The notes under the pieces: model-generated | Told to the model about the DNA's origin: nothing | The model's input: only the letters and a program-made list of their open reading frames with translations | The model's database searches: none | Source of the DNA: Oscillospiraceae bacterium | Lineage (GTDB): Bacteria > Bacillota > Clostridia > Oscillospirales > Ruminococcaceae | Length of the DNA: 8,114 nt | Direction of reading: 5' to 3' | Assembly: GCA_029062865.1 (NCBI GenBank) | Contig: JAIDPG010000340.1 | Location: forward strand, 1 to 8,114 | Shown: piece by piece, positions 1 to 5,452 of the stretch | Position numbering within the stretch: the first letter of the stretch is position 1 | Layout of the letters: the number at the start of each line of letters is the position of its first letter | Translations under genes and position numbers: made by a program

Positions 1-161
1 ACACCGACAAAAAAGGCGAGTTCCGTTTCCGCCTTAAGGCAAAGAACGGTCAGGTCATCGCGGCAAGCGAGGGCTACAAGAAAAAGGACAGCTGCAAGAA
101 CGGCATTGAAAGCGTAAAGAAGAACGCTCCCGAAGCCGATGTCGTTGAGCCCGAGAAGTAA
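1..161 (+). CDS. YegP/DUF1508-family protein, 3' end only
   Basis: The reading frame enters from the left edge (first whole codon at base 3) and stops with TAA at 159-161, leaving 52 visible residues. The segment has the hallmarks of the DUF1508/YegP repeat: a GEFRFRLKAKNGQVIA strand pair, then SEGY, then a helix with a CKNGIESVKKNAPEA pattern, and a short acidic tail. Family members are small (one or two repeats of about 50 residues), so probably one repeat is complete here and the rest lies outside the window. The family has no settled function that I can cite with confidence. It is often described as a small stress-associated or uncharacterised bacterial domain. The gene is followed about 40 nt later by a strong hairpin terminator. 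Family assignment is fairly sure; function is not. Confidence 0.85.
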   Translation, partial: TDKKGEFRFRLKAKNGQVIAASEGYKKKDSCKNGIESVKKNAPEADVVEPEK

Positions 162-201
162 ACGCCGCGTTATCCGATTGAGAACGTGTAACGGATAATT
201 A

Positions 202-230
202 AAAATCCCCCGCCGTTGGCGGGGGATTTT
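202..230. terminator. Bidirectional rho-independent terminator between convergent genes
   Basis: A perfect 13-bp stem (202-214 with 218-230; core ATCCCCCGCC/GGCGGGGGAT) closes on a 3-nt loop. The arms begin and end in A/T runs, so each strand carries a T tract after the stem: TTTT on plus, and TTTTT then AATTAT on minus. It lies between the stop of the YegP-family gene (+) and the end of the small minus-strand gene, and so can terminate both. Confidence 0.9.
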
Positions 231-235
231 GATGT

Positions 236-468
236 TTAGTTACCATTTATGGCTTTGTACAGATCTTCTATGTGTTCGCAGTCGTAGGTTTTGCATTTGT
301 AGTTGGCTTGGATGTTTTCGCAGCCGAAGAAAGCGCGGTTTTCAAGCGGCACCGCGCCTCAACTATTCTGGCGTTTTCGTTGTTTTCGTGCCACTCGTCA
401 AGCTGCTTAAACAGACCGCTGCCCGGAGTGATCTTCCCGTTTTCGTCAAGAATTATCTCGGTTGGCAT
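236..468 (-). pseudogene. Small cysteine-containing protein, broken by a one-base frameshift
   Basis: ATG at 466-468 is preceded on the minus strand by an AGGAA-type ribosome binding site, and the first frame gives a plausible protein (MPTEIILDENGKITPG, then FKQLDEWHENNENARIVEAR). After about codon 40 this frame turns into low-complexity Ser/Thr/Ala/Lys sequence and ends at 268-270. A second frame opens after a stop at 359-361 and reads VPLENRAFFGCENIQ, then YKCKTYDCEHIEDLYKAING, ending with TAA at 236-238 just before the terminator. Joined near 340-358 by adding one base, the two halves give a protein of about 77 residues with three clustered Cys that could bind metal. The total length of 233 nt is one short of a multiple of three, as a single deletion predicts. 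No slippery heptamer is visible, so a mutation or sequencing error is likelier than programmed shifting. I do not recognise the family. Confidence 0.6.
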
Positions 469-494
469 TTCTTTTCCTTTCCCGTTTATACGTA

Positions 495-518
495 ACTCCC
501 CCGAATAATCGGGGGAGT
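495..518 (-). terminator. Hairpin downstream of pnp, probable terminator
   Basis: A perfect 9-bp stem (495-503 with 510-518, ACTCCCCCG/CGGGGGAGT) has a 6-nt loop and lies about 31 nt beyond the pnp stop codon. The T tract on the minus side is poor (TTACGTATAAAC), so termination may be partial. Some transcripts might run on into the small gene at 468-236, whose ribosome binding site follows within 30 nt. Confidence 0.6.
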
Positions 519-549
519 GTTTCGCTTTACGGTAATTGTCAATTATAAC

Positions 550-2673
550 TTAGCTGTTCTGTGCCTTGCGCTTTGCCTCGATATCCGCCAAAGCGTCCTT
601 TCTCGAAAGGTTGATACGTCCCTGCTGGTCGATTTCCATTACCTTTACGATAATCTCATCGCCGATAGAAACAACGTCCTCAACCTTTTCAACGCGGTGA
701 TTTTCGAGCTTGGAGATGTGAACCATTCCGTCCTTGCCGGGAGCGATCTCTACAAACGCGCCGAAGTTCATAATGCGGACAACCTTGCCCTTGTATATCG
801 CGCCGATCTCCGGCGGGTTTACTATCGTGTGGATAACCTGAACGCACGCATTCGCCTTGTCGAGATCCGCGCCGCAGATGAATACATTTCCGTCCTCGTC
901 CACGTCGATCTTGACCTCGAAGTCCGCGCAGAGCTTCTGGATAACCTTGCCGCCCTTGCCGATAACATCACTGATCTTGTCCGTCGGAACCTTTGTCGTG
1001 AGCATCTTCGGAGCGTACTTGCCGACCGTCTCACGCGGCGCGGGGATCGCCTTCAGCATTACCTCGTCGAGGATATAATCGCGCGCCTTGTGGGTTTTCT
1101 CAAACGCGCTCTTGATGATCTCGGGAGTAAGTCCGTCGATCTTAAGATCCATCTGAATTGCGGTGATACCGTCGTGAGTACCCGCAACCTTGAAGTCCAT
1201 ATCGCCGAAGAAGTCCTCAACGCCCTGGATATCGACCATCGTCATCCAGCGCTCTCCTTCGGTGATAAGTCCGCACGAGATACCCGCAACGGGCTTCTTT
1301 ATCGGAACGCCCGCGTCCATAAGAGCGAGTGTGGAGCCGCAAACCGAGCCCTGCGACGTGGAACCGTTCGAGGACAGAACCTCGGACACAAGTCTGATCG
1401 CGTACGGGAACTCCTCAACCGACGGAATTACGGGCACAAGCGCTCTTTCCGCGAGCGCGCCGTGACCTATCTCACGTCTGCCGGGACCTCTCGAAGCCTT
1501 TGTTTCGCCAACGGAGTAGCTCGGGAAGTTGTAGTGGTGAATGTAACGCTTGCTGTCCTCGTCGTCGAGACCCTCAAGTCTCTGAGCGTCCGAAACGGGA
1601 CCGAGCGTGCAGATCGTCATGACTTGCGTCTGACCGCGCGTGAAGATGCCCGAGCCGTGAACTCTTGGCAGCACGCCGACCTCCGCCGCGAGCGGGCGCA
1701 TCTGGTCGAGCTGACGACCGTCAACGCGCTTGCCGTCGTCAAGCAGCCAGCGGCGAACAACGAACTTCTGGAGCTTGTACATACACTCGTCGATCATTGC
1801 GGTCTGCTCGGGATACTGCGCGTCAAACTTCTCGTGAACCTCCGCGTAAACGGGTTGGAGGCGCTCCTCTCGAATATTCTTGTCGTCGGTATCCATAGCG
1901 TACCGAACCTTTTCGATGGCGAAATCGGAGATCGCGTCGTACATATCGTGATCGACCTCCATGCTCTCAAACGAGAACTTCTTCTTGCCGATCTGCGCCT
2001 GGATATCCTTGATGAACGGGATAAGAGACTTTACGATCTCGTTGTGACCCGCCATGATAGCGTCGAACATGAGATCGTCGGGGACTTCATTCGCGCCCGC
2101 CTCGATCATAACTACCTTCTTCTCGGACGAAGCGACTGTCAGATTAAGGTCGGACTTCGCTCTCTGCTCGGCGTTCGGCATAAGGACGATCTCGCCGTCA
2201 ACCAGGCCGACGGAAATGCCGCCGATAGGACCGTTCCACGGAACGTCGGAAATAGAGACCGCGATAGACGCGCCGATCATACCGAGTATTTCCGGCGAGC
2301 AGTCGGGCTCAACGGAGAGCACAGTCATCGTTATTGCGACGTCGTTTCTCATATCCTTCGGGAACAGCGGGCGCATCGGGCGGTCTACGACTCTCGAAGT
2401 AAGGATCGCCTTTTCGGACGGCTTGCCTTCGCGGCGCAAAAAGCCTCCGGGGATCTTGCCCACGGAATACAGCTTCTCCTCATAATCCACCGAAAGCGGG
2501 AAGAAATCCACGCCGTCGCGCGGCTTTACGGAGGCGGCTACGTTTACCATAACCACCGTCTCACCGTATCTTACCCAGCAAGAGCCGTTCGACAGACCGC
2601 AGAGCTTGCCCGTTTCAACAGTAAGCTCGCGTCCCGCGAACATGGTTTTAAACACTTTATAATTCTCAAACAT
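550..2673 (-). CDS. pnp: Polyribonucleotide nucleotidyltransferase (PNPase)
   Basis: This enzyme degrades RNA 3'-to-5' by phosphorolysis, releasing nucleoside diphosphates. It is a cytoplasmic trimer that acts in mRNA turnover. The 707 residues match the usual family length. In order there are a first RNase PH core (about 10-142, with the FLRR RNA-gripping loop at 78-81), an all-helical linker (about 235-315), the second, catalytic RNase PH core (about 320-540), a KH domain (about 555-615, GKGG at 572-575) and an S1 domain (about 625-692). Catalytic-site signatures are present: GRREIGHGALAER from 398, SSNGSTSQ at 434-441 and EDFFGDMDFKVAG at 486-498. Asp487 and Asp493 correspond to the metal-binding Asp486/Asp492 of the E. 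coli enzyme. The ATG is preceded by GAGAGG eight bases upstream. The gene lies 102 bp downstream of rpsO, the common conserved order, so co-transcription is likely. It appears intact, with no missing key residues. Confidence 0.98.
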   Translation of the reverse strand: MFENYKVFKTMFAGRELTVETGKLCGLSNGSCWVRYGETVVMVNVAASVKPRDGVDFFPLSVDYEEKLYSVGKIPGGFLRREGKPSEKAILTSRVVDRPMRPLFPKDMRNDVAITMTVLSVEPDCSPEILGMIGASIAVSISDVPWNGPIGGISVGLVDGEIVLMPNAEQRAKSDLNLTVASSEKKVVMIEAGANEVPDDLMFDAIMAGHNEIVKSLIPFIKDIQAQIGKKKFSFESMEVDHDMYDAISDFAIEKVRYAMDTDDKNIREERLQPVYAEVHEKFDAQYPEQTAMIDECMYKLQKFVVRRWLLDDGKRVDGRQLDQMRPLAAEVGVLPRVHGSGIFTRGQTQVMTICTLGPVSDAQRLEGLDDEDSKRYIHHYNFPSYSVGETKASRGPGRREIGHGALAERALVPVIPSVEEFPYAIRLVSEVLSSNGSTSQGSVCGSTLALMDAGVPIKKPVAGISCGLITEGERWMTMVDIQGVEDFFGDMDFKVAGTHDGITAIQMDLKIDGLTPEIIKSAFEKTHKARDYILDEVMLKAIPAPRETVGKYAPKMLTTKVPTDKISDVIGKGGKVIQKLCADFEVKIDVDEDGNVFICGADLDKANACVQVIHTIVNPPEIGAIYKGKVVRIMNFGAFVEIAPGKDGMVHISKLENHRVEKVEDVVSIGDEIIVKVMEIDQQGRINLSRKDALADIEAKRKAQNS

Positions 2674-2722
2674 TAGATAAACCTCTCAATTTAAAACGAA
2701 CTGAAAAATGTGTTAATTTAAT

Positions 2723-2759
2723 GTTTGGCTTTCCCCGCCGAAGGCGAGGAAAGCCAAAC
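2723..2759 (-). repeat. Long hairpin in the rpsO-pnp intergenic region
   Basis: Arms 2723-2734 and 2748-2759 (GTTTGGCTTTCC/GGAAAGCCAAAC) pair perfectly over 12 bp. After one C-A mismatch, four more GC-rich pairs close on a GAA/TTC tri-loop (2740-2742). On the transcribed minus strand the hairpin is followed by ATTAAATTAACAC, not a clean U run. A partial terminator, an RNase III-type processing site between rpsO and pnp, or a copy of a dispersed palindromic repeat all fit. The E. coli rpsO-pnp spacer also carries a terminator and an RNase III processing hairpin (established), but the sequence here is unrelated as far as I can see. Confidence 0.75.
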
Positions 2760-2775
2760 CGGAAAGCGCGCGAAC

Positions 2776-3042
2776 TTACTTTCTCAAGCCGAGCTTTGCG
2801 ACAATTGCGCGGTAACGCTCGATGTCCTTCTTCTGGAGATAGTTCAGAAGATTTCTTCTGCGGCCTACCATTTTCAGAAGTCCGCGGGTGGAGTGGTGGT
2901 CCTTCTTGTGAACCTTGATGTGCTCGGTGAGCTCGTTGATTCTCTTCGTGAGAATTGCGATCTGAACCTCGGGCGAGCCCGTGTCCTTGTCGTGCTTGCG
3001 GTTTGCTTCGATTACCGCTGTTTTTTCTTCTTTTCTTAACAT
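2776..3042 (-). CDS. rpsO: 30S ribosomal protein S15
   Basis: S15 is a primary binder of 16S rRNA (central domain) and helps nucleate assembly of the 30S platform. The 88-residue product is the standard length. It carries the family signatures: TGSPEVQIAILTKRINELTEH (21-41), then HKKDHHSTRGLLKMVGRRR (45-63) with the rRNA-contacting His/Asp/Ser and Arg cluster, and LLNYLQKKDIERY (65-77). The start is ATG at 3040-3042 with GAGGTG upstream at about 5 nt spacing. It is the first gene of an rpsO-pnp unit with its own extended -10 promoter about 110 bp upstream. The leader can pair with the ribosome binding site, which suggests the autoregulation by S15 that is well known in several phyla. The gene is intact. 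Confidence 0.98.
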   Translation of the reverse strand: MLRKEEKTAVIEANRKHDKDTGSPEVQIAILTKRINELTEHIKVHKKDHHSTRGLLKMVGRRRNLLNYLQKKDIERYRAIVAKLGLRK

Positions 3043-3044
3043 AA

Positions 3045-3143
3045 TAACACCTCATAAAGTTTAATAGTCCGCGTCACAGCAAAGGGAAATGGTGTCAATT
3101 CCGCGATCCGTGGAGCGGTAGTTTCCGTTGCAATATGCGCAAC
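3045..3143 (-). promoter_or_regulatory. rpsO 5' leader with anti-Shine-Dalgarno pairing (candidate S15 autoregulatory leader)
   Basis: The promoter predicts a start near 3143 and a leader of about 100 nt. Read on the minus strand it begins with a 5-bp hairpin GTTGC...GCAAC (3139-3143 with 3127-3131). Two exclusive folds follow. In one, GGAAA (3122-3126) pairs with TTTCC (3085-3089) around an inner CCGC/GCGG stem (3115-3118 with 3101-3104), leaving TGACACC unpaired. In the other, TGACACC (3091-3097) pairs over 7 bp with GGTGTTA (3045-3051), which contains part of the Shine-Dalgarno element. A switch in which S15 stabilises one fold is inferred. Leaders bound by S15 are known from several bacterial phyla with unrelated architectures. 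I cannot match this one to a named class. Confidence 0.5.
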
Positions 3144-3149
3144 ATTTAT

Positions 3150-3178
3150 ATTATACCACAAACAAATCGATTTGTAAA
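3150..3178 (-). promoter_or_regulatory. Sigma-A promoter of rpsO (extended -10)
   Basis: On the minus strand TTTACA (3173-3178) is separated by exactly 17 bp from TATAAT (3150-3155), with TGG directly before the -10 (extended TGn element). The predicted transcription start is near 3143. A 14-bp palindrome overlaps the -35 end and spacer. Confidence 0.88.
3162..3175. promoter_or_regulatory. Perfect palindrome inside the rpsO promoter, possible operator
   Basis: ACAAATCGATTTGT is a perfect 14-bp palindrome covering the upstream part of the -35/-10 spacer and the last bases of the -35 element. Position and symmetry suit a dimeric repressor, but AT-rich palindromes arise by chance and no regulator gene is in the window. 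Confidence 0.35.
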
Positions 3179-3414
3179 GGGGTTTTGTATATTTTTATTT
3201 TTTGTTCATAGTTTTCTGCAAAACAGAACGGCGGAACGAACCTGTTTTCTAATGTTGGGTATATGTCCGTGTTATTTGAGAATATGAGTTTTCAGAGAGC
3301 ATACTTTTTGTGAAAACATACGAATCTTCGCTCCGTTTTTTGGCATTCCCTCCAAATTTCGTACCATTCACGCAGAAAAACGACATCTTGCGCAAAACCG
3401 GCGAAAAGGGGGGG
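3179..3414. other. Non-coding stretch between two divergent promoters
   Basis: The gene-free region 3043-3625 is occupied by the rpsO leader and promoter at one end and a rightward promoter and leader at the other. The middle 236 bases hold no gene I can support. They are AT-rich with a G-run at 3408-3414. The only notable structure is a weak inverted repeat AAAACAG/CTGTTTT (3220-3226 with 3242-3248). Confidence 0.6.
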
Positions 3415-3443
3415 TTGTAAAACAAACAGCGGTGTGCTATAAT
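3415..3443 (+). promoter_or_regulatory. Sigma-A promoter (extended -10) of the secreted-protein pair
   Basis: TTGTAA (3415-3420), a 17-bp spacer and TATAAT (3438-3443) with TGC immediately before the -10. The predicted start is near 3450, giving a leader of about 175 nt before the gene at 3626. The leader contains a palindrome at 3452-3463 and two GTGAACAT copies. Confidence 0.85.
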
Positions 3444-3451
3444 AGACTAAA

Positions 3452-3463
3452 CACAAATTTGTG
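3452..3463. promoter_or_regulatory. Perfect palindrome at the transcription start, possible operator
   Basis: CACAAATTTGTG is a perfect 12-bp palindrome lying about 3-14 bp downstream of the predicted start of the 3415-3443 promoter, a position where a bound repressor would block initiation or escape. It shares ACAAA/TTTGT half-sites with the rpsO palindrome, but with the half-sites directly abutted. Confidence 0.35.
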
Positions 3464-3625
3464 AACATTTCGCGCGCGAGGATATGCTTTTTCCGACATC
3501 GTGAACATAAATTTAAGAAGAAGCATTTAATGTAACAGAAAAGCCCGACAGAGGGCGGACAGGGGGGAGAGAGCAGTATTTTAACAGCGTCTAACGGAAA
3601 TTTAACAAACAGGAGGAAAAGACGA

Positions 3626-4075
3626 ATGAAGTCTAAAGGCAAGGCAAAACAGTTGTTTTGTATGGCGTGCGCTTTTGTGGCGTCGTTTTTGGTTACGGTG
3701 ACGGCGTTTGCGACGGTCGATTTATCAAATGATAATTATATTGGCACTTACAATTGCGAAAGCAATTCAAATAGCTGTATAATTGTTTATGATGATTATG
3801 TAAGGGTGCGAACTTATAAAGATAACGAATACAATACATATTACACCGGAGTTTCTTATAATTATATCATTAGCAACTCATCATCTGACAATTTTTATGC
3901 AGATTTTGCTAGTGTGGCTGAGGTTAACGGGTCGAATGGCAGACCATATTACCCGCAAATTTATAGACAAAATTATATTGCAACCGGGGATGTTCGTCAC
4001 GAACTTAATGTTTTTGGGCAGGTAAAATCAGTAATCATTAGATCAAAGCAATCAGAATACAAGTATGTCAAGTAA
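3626..4075 (+). CDS. Small secreted Tyr/Asn-rich protein, function unknown
   Basis: The 149-residue product starts at an ATG with AGGAGG (3611-3616) 9 bases upstream. Residues 1-29 form a clear Sec signal peptide: a basic n-region (KSKGKAK), a hydrophobic core (LFCMACAFVASFLVTV) and an AFA cleavage motif before Thr30. The mature part, about 120 residues, is rich in Tyr (17) and in Asn/Ser, with one possible disulfide pair (Cys44, Cys51) and a strand-like pattern ending in KSVIIRSKQSEYKYVK. No membrane anchor, LPXTG motif or lipobox is seen, so it is probably released or loosely wall-bound. Codon use after the signal peptide is strongly AT-rich (gat, aat, tat, ata), unlike pnp and copA. This suggests recent acquisition or relaxed constraint. 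The next gene starts 30 bp later and is likely co-transcribed. I do not recognise the family. Confidence 0.82.
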   Translation: MKSKGKAKQLFCMACAFVASFLVTVTAFATVDLSNDNYIGTYNCESNSNSCIIVYDDYVRVRTYKDNEYNTYYTGVSYNYIISNSSSDNFYADFASVAEVNGSNGRPYYPQIYRQNYIATGDVRHELNVFGQVKSVIIRSKQSEYKYVK

Positions 4076-4105
4076 TAATTGCTTAGAAAGGACAAGGTGA
4101 CAAAT

Positions 4106-4618
4106 ATGAAAAAATTCGTAATACCTATCATAGCTGCGGCAATTCTCGGCGTGGGCGCGGGCGTTACCGCGGTGATGATGAACAGGGCAAACGTTGCAAC
4201 TGCGGACGACGCGGTCGGGGTTGAAGAAGTTGAGGTAAAAAGCGGAAGCTACTATCTCAACGGCGATGTTGACAGCGGTTTGTGGGTAGTGGTAACTCCC
4301 GAGACCATTTCGCTTAAGGGCGATGATATTGACGCTTCTATGAGAGAGGCTATCGCTGAATTGTATGAGGAAGAGCTTTCGGAAGAATTTATGCAGGAGA
4401 ATATTGACATGAATAAGCTCCTGTATTGCGAGGAAAAGCCTTATTTTGCACATGTTGTGAACTTGCCGAAATCGCGATGCGTTATTAGTGTTGAGCGCGA
4501 AAACCGTCCCGTTGAAAAGCGCGAAGACCTGCTAAATACTAACGCCGGCTTCGGTTACGAAGATACAACGGACACAATTCATCTTTCATTGTTCGGCGAC
4601 TTCACCCTCGTTGAATAA
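4106..4618 (+). CDS. Exported or membrane-anchored protein, function unknown
   Basis: I start at ATG 4106-4108, preceded by AAGGTGA at 5 nt. A TTG at 4079 in the same frame would add nine residues before the typical MKKFVIPII signal start and lacks a good site. The 170-residue product has one N-terminal hydrophobic segment (about 4-24, FVIPIIAAAILGVGAGVTAVM) that is either an uncleaved anchor or a signal peptide. An acidic extracellular domain follows, including EEVEVKSGSYYLNGDVDSGLW (40-60). The pattern SGSYYLNGD...WVVVTPETISLKGDD and the closing DTIHLSLFGDFTLVE resemble small strand-rich exported proteins common in clostridia that lack known activity. An acidic helix (EAIAELYEEELSEEF) lies between. 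It sits 30 bp after the secreted Tyr-rich gene, so both probably belong to one transcript. Function cannot be inferred. Confidence 0.85.
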   Translation: MKKFVIPIIAAAILGVGAGVTAVMMNRANVATADDAVGVEEVEVKSGSYYLNGDVDSGLWVVVTPETISLKGDDIDASMREAIAELYEEELSEEFMQENIDMNKLLYCEEKPYFAHVVNLPKSRCVISVERENRPVEKREDLLNTNAGFGYEDTTDTIHLSLFGDFTLVE

Positions 4619-4641
4619 CAAGCGCACATTATAACAACAAG

Positions 4642-4665
4642 ACCCGCCCTCGAAAGGGGGCGGGT
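4642..4665 (+). terminator. GC-rich hairpin after the secreted-protein pair
   Basis: An 8-bp stem ACCCGCCC/GGGCGGGT (4642-4649 with 4658-4665) starts 24 nt after the stop codon. There is no T run on the plus side (TGACAATTC follows), so intrinsic termination may be inefficient. The minus side is more T-rich (CTTGTTGTTATAAT). Its last base is the first base of the next promoter's -35 box. Confidence 0.55.
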
Positions 4666-4693
4666 TGACAATTCTCCCGAATAGTGATATAAT
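4665..4693 (+). promoter_or_regulatory. Full-consensus sigma-A promoter of the membrane-protein gene
   Basis: TTGACA (4665-4670), a 17-bp spacer and TATAAT (4688-4693), with TGA before the -10, match the consensus in every position. The predicted start is near 4700, about 20 nt before the ATG at 4721. Such a perfect promoter would be strong unless repressed, and an inverted repeat flanks the -10. Confidence 0.92.
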
Positions 4694-4715
4694 ATAACAA
4701 AAAACGGGAGAATTG
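4669..4715. repeat. 11-bp inverted repeat flanking the -10 element
   Basis: CAATTCTCCCG (4669-4679) and CGGGAGAATTG (4705-4715) are perfect inverted copies separated by 25 bp containing the -10 and transcription start. The left arm lies upstream of the start and is not transcribed from this promoter, so the symmetry acts at the DNA level if at all. The right arm contains the GGGAG ribosome binding site of the gene at 4721. Confidence 0.75.
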
Positions 4716-4720
4716 AACCA

Positions 4721-5212
4721 ATGCCGTATTTTACGAAAAAAGAGCTGATAATGTCGCTTTGCTGCCCTGTTATAACGTTTTTGTGGGGCTTTTATAATTT
4801 TGTTTTTGGTATACCGTACGGCAGGGATTTGGCGGAGATAAGCTTTTGGATCTATCTGTCTCTGCTTGTCGGGTTGGCGGCGTTGCTCGCGGGCGGGGTT
4901 TTGCCCATCGTTTTAACATGGCGGCAGAAAATCCGCACAGACAGGTTTTTCATAAAACGCATTATCATAATAGCCGTTGTGTTCTGGATAAACAGATACG
5001 GCATCGATGCCTTGCCTTTTGAAATGACGTTTTTTTCAGGCTTCGTGCTTTATATGATCGTTAATGTAACCGCCGTGCTGCTTCAATATCTGACGGTGAA
5101 GGATGAGGACGTTACCAAGGGCGAGCGAGCCGTGCTTGTCCTCTCTGACCCGATTTTGTGGTGGGCGGTCAACTATTTCGTGGACTATATGGCAATACTT
5201 CCGTATATGTAA
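4721..5212 (+). CDS. Polytopic membrane protein, function unknown
   Basis: The 163-residue protein is mostly hydrophobic, with about five predicted membrane segments near 10-30, 40-66, 77-92, 101-124 and 143-161. They are joined by short loops, with a basic cytoplasmic loop WRQKIRTDRFFIKR (67-80) and an acidic loop VKDEDVTKGER (126-136). Aromatic residues are frequent at segment ends (FWGFYNF-like and LWWAVNYFVDY). No catalytic, nucleotide-binding or transporter motif is visible. The start follows GGGAG (4706-4710) with about 10 nt spacing, a little long but the only good site. It is a single-gene unit between a consensus promoter and a strong terminator, convergent with copA. It might be a small integral membrane protein of the DUF class. 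I do not recognise the family. Confidence 0.85.
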   Translation: MPYFTKKELIMSLCCPVITFLWGFYNFVFGIPYGRDLAEISFWIYLSLLVGLAALLAGGVLPIVLTWRQKIRTDRFFIKRIIIIAVVFWINRYGIDALPFEMTFFSGFVLYMIVNVTAVLLQYLTVKDEDVTKGERAVLVLSDPILWWAVNYFVDYMAILPYM

Positions 5213-5247
5213 ATCCCCCGCTCTCTTTCGAGAATGGGGGATTTTTT
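5211..5247. terminator. Terminator between the membrane-protein gene and copA
   Basis: Stem AAATCCCCC/GGGGGATTT (5211-5219 with 5236-5244), then a 2x2 internal loop and TCTC/GAGA around a 4-nt loop, with TTTTTT (5242-5247) on the plus strand. It overlaps the stop codon of the membrane-protein gene and begins two bases beyond the copA stop. Termination should be strong rightward and weaker leftward (ATTTACATAT). Confidence 0.92.
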
Positions 5248-5248
5248 C

Positions 5249-5452
5249 TCACTCGATCACCTTATAATCTTTATCCTCAACGGCTTTTTTCAACACCGCG
5301 AAGTCGGTCTGCTCGGAAAGCTTTACTACCGCTGTGCCGCTTTCGTGCGAGACCTCCGCGCTTTCCACGGTCGGGAGCTCCTCCAGAGCCTTCTTCACCG
5401 TTGCGGAGCAGTGCCCGCACATCATACCCTCGATCTTCATTGTAACTTCCAT
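5249..5452 (-). CDS. copZ: Possible internally initiated CopZ-like copper chaperone within copA
   Basis: Codon 764 of copA is an ATG (5450-5452) preceded on the minus strand by a perfect AGGAGG (5464-5469) at 11 nt. Translation from there would give a free 67-residue protein starting MEVTMKIEGMMCGHC. This is the normal size and shape of CopZ, with one CxxC copper site and a beta-alpha-beta fold ending KVIE. The upstream linker (codons 741-763) is basic and low in complexity, as if an intergenic spacer had become coding when the copA stop was lost. Known precedent: E. coli makes a free chaperone from copA by a different trick, a ribosomal frameshift. Whether this internal start is used is inference. 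The spacing is slightly long and the fused form certainly exists as an open frame. Confidence 0.4.
   Translation of the reverse strand: MEVTMKIEGMMCGHCSATVKKALEELPTVESAEVSHESGTAVVKLSEQTDFAVLKKAVEDKDYKVIE

Noticed and set aside
320..360. Programmed ribosomal frameshift in the small Cys gene
   Set aside because: No slippery heptamer with a downstream structure is visible at the junction. A single-base deletion explains the data more simply.
517..2676. A 719-codon open frame on the plus strand covering all of pnp
   Set aside because: It is antisense to an unmistakable PNPase. Its product is Arg/Leu/His/Asp-rich with no domain. Long antisense frames arise from the codon bias of GC-rich genes.
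3292..3642. A 116-codon minus-strand frame in the divergent intergenic region
   Set aside because: It runs antisense through a clear promoter and leader, has no convincing ribosome binding site, and its composition is Phe/Cys-rich without a domain. A short stretch (VVFLREWYEIWREC) looks protein-like but cannot be supported.
4052..4453. A 133-codon minus-strand frame opposite the exported-protein gene
   Set aside because: Antisense shadow of a gene with better start, signal sequence and operon context.
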